From Zantedeschia hybrid cultivar (taxonomy: Eukaryota > Streptophyta > Magnoliopsida > Alismatales > Araceae), in NCBI GenBank assembly GCA_030544215.1, contig JARZZO010000004.1, positions 16,542,501-16,606,500 of the forward strand: a stretch of DNA of 64,000 nt. Reading direction: 5' to 3'. How positions within the stretch are numbered: the stretch's first letter is position 1; each line of letters begins with the position of its first letter. Below are positions 24,491-35,600 of the stretch, one piece after another. A model generated the notes under the pieces. That model saw only the letters and a list, made by a program, of their open reading frames with translations. It had not been told where the DNA came from and ran no database searches. Position numbers and translations under genes: made by a program.

Positions 24491-25730
24491 GTGGTGCCCT
24501 CCTTATTGCATCAATGCATCAAATTTCCCTGGGAAGGACAAATACAGCGGGTCTTTGCTGATCTCGAGCCCTTTGAGGTTCATGAATGCCATCTTATAGA
24601 TGCTAATCTCTACATACCTCCACTGGAGGAAAAAGAAGATAAAGAAATAGAAAAGCCTGATACCAGTCGAAGCAAGGAATGGTTTCCACCTCCACCAGAT
24701 ATTGGCTCTCCCAATCTCGAAGACAAAGAAGCTGCAGTTATGAAAAGTCCTTTAGCAAAGACAACCAAACAACAAAATGTACTCTCTATAGAAGTCATGG
24801 TCCCAACCGGACTAATACATCCTATTAAAGAGTATGAATGTCAGCTCGTAGAGCCTTTGAAAAACTTCGTGGTTCCGCACGGAGACGGACATGAAACAAT
24901 CTTTTATGGAGCTGATGAGCAGTCGGCTACTAAAGACAAAGATTACTATATTCCCGATATAGAAGAAGAGTTATGGGTTGACATCATGGGTCTCCCAGAC
25001 ATGACAAAGCACACTGAGGAATTAGCTAAGGCCCAGCCAATTTCATTATATCAAACTAAAAAGGAATGGAGTAGGTTCCAACAACTATGGTACCCTCCTA
25101 ACATGTCCAAAGCATTGATGCAACATACACAACATCCAGACTTGGGATATACCTTGCCAGAAGAAGAAATTCTTGAATTCTCAGTAAATATGACATCTAT
25201 TTTACCAGAAATATCAGAAATTTCGCAAGCAATATACGCTGACTATGATGAAGAGCAGCCCACGGGTCAGTCTATTCAAGAAAGGCAGTCAGAAGCTGAT
25301 CAATCTCCTATTCCGGCATGTCAATGCTGGAAATATCTTGAAGAAGAAGACATCAAAGTCGCAGAAGTCAAGGAAAGTGATATCCCAAATTCCAATATAG
25401 TTCAGAATATACCAGAAGAACAAGAAAATCCATGTATTACCTTTAAACCTCATGTTAACACAGGTCAAAGGGAAGATGAGCTCACTCAGCTTATAGAAAA
25501 TCAACAGGCAGATCTTGACCCAAATATTTTCATAGCAAATCAATCAAATGAAATTGATCAAGAAGTCAACGAAATTGAAGCAGAAATTGAAGAAGTAAAT
25601 GAAGAAGATCTAATGGAGCTCCAGCCAGTACCTCAAGAACTTGAAGATGGAGGGCAAGCTACGGTTGATGAACTCGAAATCAATTTAGGCTTTGAAGAAG
25701 ACTCAAGACCAACATATATAAGTGCATTGC
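24491..25730 (+). pseudogene. Spacer between protease and reverse transcriptase
   Basis: The frame stays open through an acidic, Glu-rich region of about 410 residues with no recognised fold. It includes a PDMTKHTEELAKAQPISLY segment and Glu/Val/Asn repeats near 25550-25650. Long variable spacers at this place are known in Tat elements. It runs directly into the reverse transcriptase. Confidence 0.55.
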
Positions 25731-26640
25731 TCAATCAAGAACAACAGCAAGCATATATTTCGCTTCTGAAGGAATTCAGGGATGGCTTTGTCTGGTCCTA
25801 CAAAAAAATACCTAGGTTAGATCCAGAAGTAGCTCAACATGCGCTAGCTATTGATCCAGCCATCGAGCCAATCAAACAAGCTCCAAGAAGAATGAGGCTG
25901 GAGTTGATAAACAAAATCAATGCTGAAGTCGATAAGCTAATTGATGTTGGCTTCGTACAAGAAAATCAATATACAACATGGCTGGCAAATATTGTTCCAG
26001 TCAAAAAGAAGAATGGACAGATCAGAATATGTGTAGACTTCATAAATCTAAACAAGGCATGCCCGAAGGATGATTTCCCAGTGCCTGTTACAGAAATCAT
26101 GGTCGATGCCACCACATGACATGAAGCTGTCTTTTATGGATGGATCGTCGGGATATAATCAAATATGGATGGCTGACAAAGATAAGATCTATACTGCCTT
26201 CAAAACTCCTAAAGGAATCTTCCACTACAAAAGAATGCCCTTCGGCTTCAAGAACGCCGATGCAACATACCAAAGGGCAATGACCAAGATATTTGATGAA
26301 TTTCTTTATCAACAAGTTGAATGTTATATTGATGACCTAGTTGTCAAAACCAAGAAAAAGGAAGATCATATGCAAGATCTCCGCACTATATTTGAAAGAC
26401 TGAGGCAATATAGCTTGAAGATGAACCCTATGAAGTGCGCTTTCGGGGTTTCAAGTGGCAAATTTCTGGGTTTTATTGTCAGATATAGAGGCATTGAAAT
26501 AGACCCAGTCAAAATCAAAGCTATCCAGGAGCTTCCGCCTCCGAAGAATCTCAAAGAGCTGCAGTCCCTTCAGGGACGGCTCGCATACATTCGAAAGTTC
26601 ATATCCAACCTAGCCGGGCGGTGTGAACCATTCTTTAAAT
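25731..26640 (+). pseudogene. RT: Reverse transcriptase of the Tat element, frameshifted
   Basis: The enzyme copies element RNA into DNA. Visible motifs are: FVWSYKKIPRLDP at the N-terminus, IVPVKKKNGQIRICVDFINL, DGSSGYNQIWM, MPFGFKNADATYQRAM, the catalytic YIDD at 26325-26336, and the LGFIV..GIEIDP and LQSLQGRLAYIRKFI connection motifs. A TGA at 26117-26119 and a frame change within about 26110-26140 split the domain between the VDFINLN block and the DGSSGYNQI block. Catalytic residues are otherwise intact. Confidence 0.9.
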
Positions 26641-27090
26641 TAATGAAGAAAGATGCACCATTCATATGGGATGATGAATGTCAAAATGCGCTTGAGAAAA
26701 TCAAGCAATACCTTGCATCGCCACCCGTGTTGGGGACATCTATCAAAGGCCAGTCATTAATCTTATATATCGCTGCTCATGAGACTTTTCTGGGGGCAAT
26801 GCTGGCCAAGACAATGAAGAAGGCAAAGCACAAGCATTATATTACTTAAGCAGAAGGTTGATCGGAGCCGAACTCCGATACTCGCCTATTGAAAAGATAT
26901 GCTTAGCCCTGGTCTTTGCAGCTAAAAGGCTCAGGCACTATATGCTATCACATGAAATCCAGCTCATCTCTAAGGCTGATCCTCTCAAATATATCCTCAA
27001 TCGACTAGCCTTGAAAGGTCGTTTGGGCAAATGGGCAGTCCTCATGGAGTTCGACATCAAATATGTTCCTCAGAAAGCCATCAAATGGCC
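26641..27090 (+). pseudogene. RH: First (retroviral-type) RNase H of the Tat element
   Basis: RNase H removes the RNA strand after copying. PPVLGTSIKGQSLILYIA and GAMLA begin the domain, and IEKICLALVFAAKRLRHYM and GKWAVLMEFDIKYVPQKAIK end it. A TAA at 26847-26849 with a frame change, and another frame change near 27080, break it into three frames. The first acidic residue of the usual catalytic set seems replaced in LYIAAHET. Confidence 0.8.
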
Positions 27091-27189
27091 ATTGCAGACT
27101 TCTTTGCAGCACATCCAGTGCCAGAAGATTCACTGTTGGTCACCGACTTGCCAAATGAAGAAACATTACAAGCTAACTATACAGAACAA

Positions 27190-27610
27190 AAGATATGGTA
27201 CCTATATTTTGACGGGGCCTCCCGTTCAGCAATTGCACAAGATGGTACATTCACTACAAAGACTGGGGCAGGCATTGTCCTGATATCTCCAGAAGGCGAG
27301 GTTCTGCATACCTCGTGCTCTTTAACTAAGCCATGCACCAACAATGAAGCAGAATATGAAGCTTTGATAGTTGGCTTGGAAGTTATTTTGGATATGGGCA
27401 TTCAAATGATTCAAGTCTATGGAGACTCAATGTTGATTATATACCAAGTCCAAGGAATATATGATGTCAAAAAGTCCGAGTTGATTCCTTATCACAAAAG
27501 GGCCCTCAAGCTGATACAAAGATTCTATTTCTTTGAAATCAACCATATCAATCGCAGTGCAAATGTTCAAGCTGATGCTCTGGCTAAATTAGCAAGTTCT
27601 TTGGCTCTGC
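27190..27610 (+). pseudogene. aRH: Second, archaeal-type RNase H (aRH) of the Tat element
   Basis: YFDGASR (Asp at 27211), TNNEAEYEAL (near 27340), VYGDS (near 27424) and VQADALAKLA (Asp near 27574) supply the four acidic positions of a second RNase H. It sits between the first RNase H and integrase. A duplicated RNase H of this type is a known feature of Tat-lineage elements and supports the classification. This segment lies in an open frame that continues into integrase. Confidence 0.88.
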
Positions 27611-27699
27611 CGCCAGAAGGGTCCCTTGAAATATGGGTCAAGAACAAAAGATTGTTGCCAACTGTGTTGGGAGAAGAAACAGAAATGCAAACAGAAGTA

Positions 27700-29016
27700 T
27701 GTGCAGTGGAAGAAGCCGATAAGCCTGATTGGAGGGAAATGCTTCTCGACTGGTTCAAGCATAAAATATTGCCAAGCACTCGAATTAAGCGTGCTAAATT
27801 GATCCGTATCAAGGATTTATATGAATACAAAGGAGACATTCTATTTCGAGTAACGTATGATGGCAAAAGAAAAGTTCTCCTCAGATGCCTGTCATCAAAA
27901 GAGATAGCTGAAGCCTCGAGGGAAATACACGTCGGGGTCTGTGGTGCTCACCAGTCTAGCCCCATGATGAAAAATCAACTCAAACAATTAGGCTACTACT
28001 GGCCCATAATGCTCGATGATTGTGCGCAATATGCCAAATCATGTCACAAATGTCAGGAACATGGCCCAATTCCAAGAAAACCCCCGGTGGCCTTGCACCC
28101 TACAGCACCATCATGGCCTTTTGCCGAATGGGGGATGGACGTTGTCGGTCCATTCATACCCTCCTTAAGAGGTGCTAAATATATTCTGGCCGCCACAGAT
28201 TATTTTTCCAGATGGGCCGAAGCAGTAGCATTAAGATAAGTCACTGGGGCAGCCGTTGAAATGTTTCTCTGCCAAAATATGTTGTTCCGATATGGTGCAC
28301 CCAGTCGGATCATTTCAGATAATGGAACATGCTTCCGAAATCAAATCATATACAAGCTAGCTGTGAAATTCAAAATTGATTGGAGGACCTCTACAGTCTA
28401 CAATCCACAAGTCAATGGGTTAGCAGAAGTTTTTAACAAGACTCTATGCAACCTTCTAGCAAAGACGGTCAATTCAACTAAGAAAGACTGGGAAGAAAGA
28501 ATATATGAAGCATTATGGGCTTACAGAACCATATACAAAACTCTAACAGGCTGTTCTCCCTATTCCTTAGTATATGGGTCAGAGGCAGTCGTACCAATTG
28601 AATTGGAAGTCCTCTCTTTTCGCATTGCCTTAGAGCAGGGGCTTATCAAAGGAAATCAATCAAATGCAGAAAGGCGGCTCGAGGAGTTATTAGTCTTGGA
28701 AGGCGACAGACTTCGAGTTCAACAAAATATCTAGATATATCAAGCTCGCATGACTCGAGCATTTGATAAACTAGTCAAAGAAAGAGCCTTCAAGAAAGGA
28801 GACCTAGTTATGGTCAAAAGAAAAGAAGTCATGGCGTCAAATCCAAAAGGGAAGTTGACCAGTAATTGGATCAGTCCTTATGTCGTCAAAACTGTTTATG
28901 AAGGAGGAGCATACACCCTCACCAATTATAAGGGAGAAGTGCAATTTCCTCCCTTAAATGGCAAACATATGAAGCGCTATCATGCTCCACCTCTGTGCTT
29001 TCCAAGCGAAAGTTGA
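27700..29016 (+). pseudogene. IN: Integrase of the Tat element, with in-frame stops
   Basis: Integrase inserts the DNA copy. A zinc-binding HHCC region (HVGVCGAHQ..CHKCQ, about 27930-28055) is followed by the catalytic core: Asp in WGMDVVGP (28138), Asp in ISDNGTCF (28318) and Glu in NGLAEVFN (28426). The last two have exactly 35 residues between them, the DD35E spacing. A C-terminal GDLVMVKRKE..GKLTSNWISPYVV segment resembles the GPY/F-type module. TAA at 28237-28239 and TAG near 28732 interrupt the same frame. No chromodomain is visible, as expected for Tat. Confidence 0.9.
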
Positions 29017-29489
29017 AAAGAATATATGAAGCACTGTCTACGGTGTGAGCATAATCACCATGAAGATAGTCAAAGAAATCATTCAGTCCTTGGGACGTAT
29101 TCCCCCGAGACTATAAATCTTAAATGGCATGGTAAAACACCTGCCTATATAAGCCGATGACATTGAAGAGGCTCCAAAAGGCTTTACGAAGCCGCCCCAA
29201 AGTACCTAATGGGTTGCCAATGACCAAATGCCATTGAAAAAGAAAGAAAAAAGAAAAAAGTTGGCACGACTATCCCGCTAGTTAGGCAATGGTGCTGAGG
29301 CAAATCCGGTGCGGAGGGAGTATAAACCATTTCCCGCTTCCCATTTTATAACCGGTCGAAGTTTCCAATCAAATCAATCTAAATCGATGATGTTTTCCGA
29401 TTCTGAAATTATTTGATATAAATATACATATGTCTTGCAACCTTATCTCTTCAATAAACAGGGGGCAATAAGCTACAAAGAAACAGAAA
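29017..29489. other. Post-pol spacer of the Tat element
   Basis: No open frame of note and no repeat were seen between the integrase stop and the start of the CAAGTTCAAATTC-rich region. Confidence 0.5.
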
Positions 29490-31160
29490 AGATGGCCCGA
29501 GTCTTACTGGACCTTGCCATTCAAGTACAAATTCAAATCTAAACTCAAATTCAAGTACAAATTCAAATACAAGCTCTAAGTCAAGTATTGACTGGCCTGG
29601 GTCAGCAAGGCTCCGCCACTCAAGTTCAAAACTCCAATTCAAATTCGAGCAGAAAATCAAATTCAAAATTCAAGTTCAAAGTTCAAGGATTAAAACTTTA
29701 ATTTAAGGAGCAAATTCAAATTCGAATTCAAATCCAGAGCTCCGCCTGAAGGGCAAGCTGAAGTTCAAAAGCAAATCGGCTTGAGTCAATGGGACTCGTC
29801 GCTTAAATTGAAACTCAAGTTAAAAATTCAAGTTTAAATCCAAGCTTAAGTTTAAATAGGCTTGAGTCAACAAGACCCGCCGTCTAAATTCCAGATCAAA
29901 TTCAAGTTCAAATTCAAAGCTCCAAATCAAGTTCGAGCTCAAAATGCAAGTTCAAAGCTTCAGCCAAAGAGCAAGCACAAATTCAAGTATAAGTCAGTCT
30001 GGGTCAACGGGACTCGCTGCTTAAATTCAAGATCAAAATCCAAGTTTCAAGTAAACTTGAAAACAAGAAGATGGCCCGATTTCATTTGATTCCGCCATCC
30101 AAGGTCAAAACAAAGAAGATGGTCCGGGTTTATTCAACACCTCCATTCAAAGCTCAAGTTCAAGTTTAAATCGGCCTGGGTCAATAGGACTCGCCGATTA
30201 AATTCAAAGCTCCTGTTGAAATTCGAGCTCAAATTCAAGCTTAAACTCAAGTTCGAAATTCAAGTTCAATCTCCAAACTAAGCTTAAATCCAAGTATGAA
30301 GTAGCCTGGATCAACAGGATCCGCTGCTTCAATCCAAGTTCAAGTTCAAATTCAAGTTTAAGTTCAAATCCAAGTTCAAATATCCAAAGCTCCACTTCAA
30401 GTTCGAGCTCAAGTGTTAGCATCCAAAGCTCAAATTCAAATCGGCTTGGGTCAACAGGACCTGCCGTTTAAATTCAAGCTCAAATTCAAGTTCAAAGTTC
30501 AAATTTAAAGCTCATGCTTAAGAGCAAGCACGAATTCAAGTATAAGTCAGCATGGGTCAACAAGACCCACTGCTTAAATTCAAGACCAAAATCCAAGTTT
30601 AAAGCAAATTTGAAAGCAAAAGAAGATGGTCTGGGTTCATTCGATCCCGCCATTCAAATTCAGAGTTCCAATTGAAGTTCAAATGCAAAAAACCAAGCCT
30701 AAACTCAGGCTTAAGTTCAAATGCAAATCGGCCCAAATCAGTAAGACTCCGCCGCTCAAGCTCAAAATCAAATTCAAATATAAATTGGCATGTGTCCTAC
30801 TGGATTCCGCCGTCCAAGCTTAAACAGGAAAAGGGCCTGGGATCATTTAATCCCGCCATTCAAGCTAAAATTCAAACTGGACCGGGTCAACAGGACCCGC
30901 TGCCTGAAATCAAGCTCAAATTCAAGTGCAAATTCAAAGCTTCAACTCAAATGATAGCATTCAAATCAGCTTGGGTCAATAGGACCCGTCGCTTAAATCC
31001 AAACTCAAATAGAAGCTCAAGCTCAAATTTAAGCTCAAATCTAAATACAAATCGGTCTGGGTCATGAAGACTTTACCGTCCAAATTCAAAGCAAGCTCAA
31101 AACAAAAGAAGTGGCCTAGATGCATTCAGCATCGCCATTCAATTCTAAGCTCAAATTCAA
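29490..31160. repeat. Low-complexity AAGTTCAAATTC field with about 19 short palindromic cores
   Basis: Stretches of AAGTTCAAATTC-type sequence are broken every 50-150 bp by a core of the form GGGTC, AACAG, GACCC, followed by (C)GCCG/GCTGC and TTAAATTC. Exact cores: GAGTC/GACTC at 29783-29797, GGATC/GATCC at 30308-30322, GGGTC/GACCC at 30554-30568, 30884-30898 and 30973-30987, and GGGAT/ATCCC at 30839-30854. Others pair with a single G:T or mismatch (29864, 30001, 30178, 30448). Open frames here only read Ser/Lys/Asn/Phe-rich sequence. Confidence 0.85.
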
Positions 31161-31193
31161 GTCCAAGTGCAAGCAAAAGCAAAGCAAAGTAAG

Positions 31194-31573
31194 TCGACCG
31201 GGGTCTTTAACGACTACGTCGCATTGGTGGCTGGCCCGGGTCCCTCGTGACTCGGTCATCCCCGAAAGATCGGGTCTCCGAGAGGAGTACTCCGTCACCA
31301 ATCAAGTAAATTCAAAGCAAAGTAAAGTAAATCGACCGGGGTCTTTAACGACTACGTCGCACCGGTGGCTGGCCCGGGTCCTTCGTGACTCCGTCATCTC
31401 CGAAAGACCGGGTCTCGGAGAGGAGTACTCCGTCACCAATCAAGCAAATTCAAATCAAAATAAAGTAACTCGACTGGGGTCTTCAACGACTACGTCGCAC
31501 CGACAGCTGGCCTGGGTCCCTCGTGACTCTGCCATCCCCGAAATTACTGGGTCTCTGTGAAGAGTACTCCGTA
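31194..31573. repeat. Three 138-bp tandem repeats
   Basis: Units start at 31194, 31332 and 31470 with TCGACCGGGG/TCGACTGGGG. Each carries GGCTGGCC(C/T)GGGTCC and GAGTACTCCGTCACC; the third is shortened. The period is 3 x 46, so a frame through all three (31120-31560) stays open and encodes a 46-residue repeat with LTTTSH. This may be a by-product of the period. Confidence 0.92.
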
Positions 31574-32070
31574 CTCCCTGTCTACCTTGGCTACAAACCT
31601 ATGAGTATGCTAGGGTAGTTAAGGTTCATCCATTTAAAATCACCCATAGTTATTATAACCAAAAGTCTTTAAGCCCGTCATTGATAATTAAGGTCTTCAT
31701 AACCTAGGTATCTAAGTTTGCATCACTCGAAGCACTCCTGTCTACTTCGGGCTACAAACCTATGAGTCCGCTTGAAGTATTCTGGGTTCATGCATTTCAA
31801 ATCATACCTATGTTACCACGACAAAAAACCTATGAGTCCGTCGTTGGTACTTAGGATTTGCATGGCGTAGATCCTTCCGGTCTATTGCCACCTTGCATAG
31901 TGGTTAAAATCCTTACGATCTTTGCCACCCCAATAAAGGCCCATACCCTTACGGTTTGTGCCATTTTCGATAAACAAGTGATTGAGGTATTCATTGCCTC
32001 TCTCACTCTGTCCTTCCTCTTTAAACTTCGATAATCCCCATAACATTGTTAGTTATGGAAGTCAATAAAC
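31574..32070. repeat. Two diverged copies of a roughly 165-bp unit
   Basis: CTCC(C)TGTCTAC followed by GGCTACAAACCTATGAGT occurs at about 31576 and 31738, each followed by GGTTCAT(C/G)CATTT and a later CC(T/C)ATGAGTCCGTC-type or CCCGTC word. A third partial copy of the ACCTATGAGTCCG word is at about 31826. No gene is recognised. Confidence 0.65.
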
Positions 32071-32288
32071 ATTGTTAAGTCATCTTCATTTGAAATCTTT
32101 TCTTTTCAGCTTCGCAATTACCATGGATGTATACTTCACTTCACTTCATTTACAAACAAGGGGAGAGAGAGAGATAAAAACAAATGAGAGAAAAATCAAA
32201 AGGGGCTTAAAAAAAAAGATAGATGCCTCCCCGGACTTGATCGTACCTTATGCGGTCAAGGGAAACAAAGGCTATATACTAAGCTGTG

Positions 32289-32403
32289 GTGAAAACCCGA
32301 AAGGGCGCCACAGGCAAAATCGAGAACCCCGCCGTGTGAAAACTTGAAAGGGCGCACGGGTAAAAGCAAGAGGGGGTCGACTCCGGTGAAAACCTGAAAG
32401 GGC
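32289..32403. repeat. Three direct copies of GTGAAAACC(C/T)GAAAGGGC
   Basis: Copies start at 32289, 32336 and 32386, 47-50 bp apart. They end about 260 bp before the stop of the antisense gene at 32665. Similar words occur in other plant gypsy spacers, but I cannot name a function. Confidence 0.8.
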
Positions 32404-32664
32404 ATTTGGGTCGGTAAAGTGAATTCAAAAAAAAAAAAGAGAGAAATTCAAGCATGCCATTCATTGAAAGGAGGACATGATACAAAATTCTCTTTATATA
32501 TGTCAAAAGTTACAAGAGTGACTTTCATCCCAGTCTACATGGAAAAGCAAAACGAAAATACCCTTCCAAATTACAAAGTTCAGCTATAAACAACATCATG
32601 GATCCTCAAGTAATATAGACAACAGTGGAAGTCCTCCAACTTGAGTATGCAACTTAGAAAGAGC

Positions 32665-35600
32665 TTATTTTTCAGTCTGCAGTTTGGAAACCTCACTGGA
32701 TAATGATTCAAGAAGGTCTTGGAAAACCAGAAGATCATCTTGACGTCTGTGTAAACTGTGCTTTAAAGTTTCCAGTTCGGCCTTCGCAGCAGCAAGTTCA
32801 TTCTCTAAGCGCTGAATATTTTTCACCAACAAGCCTTTTTTCTGTTCAAAGGCAGCTATTTCTACTTCTTGTGAAATTTGAAGAGAAACAGGCTGCATCT
32901 GCAAGTTATATTCATGCCGCTGAAGAGATAAGGCTTGGCATCGATCTTGTATAAATGATTGAATATATTCTTGACGCTTGAAAAAGTTCAAAGCAGTGGA
33001 AGCAATAGGAAGCCACTCATCCAAAGAAGCTCATGCTAGATGAATCCATGTAGTCATGCTCTCAATTTGCTGGTGAAGAAGATCATATGATGAACTAGGT
33101 TGCCGGCATATTATTTGTCGTAAAAGCTTGATATTGGTGCCAAGGACATCAATATCCAGTATGCCTGAACCAGCAGGAATAGAAGGGATAGCAATATGTA
33201 CAGATTCATCTACTGAAGTCCAATTCATGACCGTTTGACGGGAAGAGGAAGACACTGAACTGGATGAAGGTTCGGTAATAGAAGGGGCAGATGTGACAGC
33301 TACAATTCTTGATATGGCTGGGGGCAGGTCACTTTCTGTAAATTTAGCTGCGGGCAGAGCAATTATGAAGGCGGAAGGTCCGGCTAAAGTAATTGGCTCA
33401 GGAGAAATCTGTACAAGGGATGATGTACATATATGAGTCACAATATCAATAAGTCGAAGAATATGTTCAGCATAGTTTAATCTACAAGTGACAGGATGTG
33501 ATACTATCACCTGTTGACTCGGTGAACTTGTTCCTGAGTCAACCCCGTCATGTTCTGAAGTAGCCACAATATCCGCAAGTTCAGGAGCTGAAAGTTCCAC
33601 AGTCTTGATAGCCGGGAAGGTAATGACCTCTGTCGAAGTTATAACAGTTGGAACCATTGAAGTTTCTTCTGGTTCTGCACCCTCAGCAAAAACAACTTCT
33701 GCCTCTTCAGAAGAAAAAATTGGCATGGAGGCCGATATTTCAAAATCCATGTCCCCTTCAATCGGGACATGAGAAATCTCCATCTTTCCACGTGAGTCGG
33801 GGATGTCTGATATCAAAATATATATAAGTCAAGTTTGAATGATGGAAAAAGTAGAAAAGATGTGGTAAAGAGAAATTACCATAGCAGGCTGCATTGTTTC
33901 AACATGATGGGTCTCTGTTATCGAACCCTCAGTTGCTTCAAAACCTATAAGGTCAAAGTCAGAAATTCAGTAGTGAAATGAAATCATTATTGCTGTAAGC
34001 CTCAGAAGGGTTACCTTGATCCCTTGGGGGTGACCAAATAGTTGTCTCTGGCAGAGCTTCACTACTAATGTGTTTAGTAGTATGGGAAGAAATAGAAGGT
34101 GAAAGAGGAATACCGCTTATTTCTTCCACACTGGAAGAAGTATCATCAGTTTCTTCTTTCCTCGTCTGAGCCAATAATCTCGAGGATTGGCGTTTGGGCA
34201 GTACAATCTTTTCAGGAGGGACAGATTTTTTGGGCCCTTTGCGAAATCTTTTCGCAACTTGCTTAACCCTCCCTATAAAGGAAACAAAAAGAAGTTGTTC
34301 ATCATCGATGTCAAAATTCTGAAAGGCATAAATCAAAAGCATAGTGCATACCACCCTTGGCTGGGGATGGAGAAACCAGGGAACTCGCCCGCTTGGAAGT
34401 TTTTGCTATGAAAGCTTCAAATTCAGCAAGCATTGGCAAGTTGACAGGAGGAAGAGGTTCAGGGGCAGGTTCTTGTCTCTTTTTTGTACGCGCCTCTTTG
34501 GTAGCGGCAACCGCCCTCCCTATAGCACTGACCTCTACAGGGGATGCAGGGGTTGATATTTTAGAAGACACAGGAGGAAAGAAAGAGGGTCTCTTTGCAA
34601 TAGCTACTGCCTTCCGATGCTATTGAGTCTGATATTTGGTCGCCGGCACTACAGAAATATGCAAAAGAAGAAATCAATTTATATAAACAGAGGAAAGGCA
34701 CAAAGTTCAAAAGAAGTCAAGCACAAATACATATACTTACAATAATTGCCTTCATAACAGTTTGATAAAGGCCAGTATTCATATATGGAAAACTTATCTC
34801 TAAGCGAAGCCTCCTTCACGATATATATAACATCATTCATCGTCTTCGCTTGAGAAGCTAAGCTACTGAGATCATAATGCTTTTTATCGCTTAAGCAAAT
34901 GTCCAAGCATAAAGCATCAAGTCCCCACCCATCTATATGATCCCAAGAAGCGAGTAGTTTTACATCCAACATGCCCTGCGCAGTAGAGTCTTGGGATACA
35001 CCGCAATATTTCAAAAGGGCAAGTAGCCAGCTGGTGCCCTTGTAAAAATCAAGTTTCTCTTCCTTGTGCGGGACATAAAATCTCTGAACATCTGAGAGGT
35101 TCCTGGGAACCTGCTGAGAATCTCTACCACTAATATCTTCCTCTTCCGAGAAATCAATATCAGGACAATCTTCAGAGGTCACATAAATATTAAATTGCTT
35201 CAAGAAGGCCCCATTTAGCTCTTTGGTATCCAGCTTTGCCAACTCTGGATCAATCGAGGGTAAAGAATCTCTGTGACGAGCCTTATAAGCTGCCCGTCTC
35301 TCTGCATATTTAGCAGCATTCTTGTTGTCTAAGAAGTGCAGATAATGGAACTCTATATCAAAAGGGATTTCCCGCTGGGTCTCCAAGATTTTCTTCTCAG
35401 CATTGTTCCAACATTGGGTCCTCTCCTGGCTATAGATATTGGTGCGCATTTGCCACCATCTAACATATTCACATATATACGAGGAGCATGGGCAGCAGAA
35501 GGAATTTTGAAAGAAGCATTTTCAAATCGGTGGAAATAATCCCACCATTCACGGGCTCTCTACAGTCCGTTGGAGCCCAAAAGATGGCGGTCAGGAAGCT

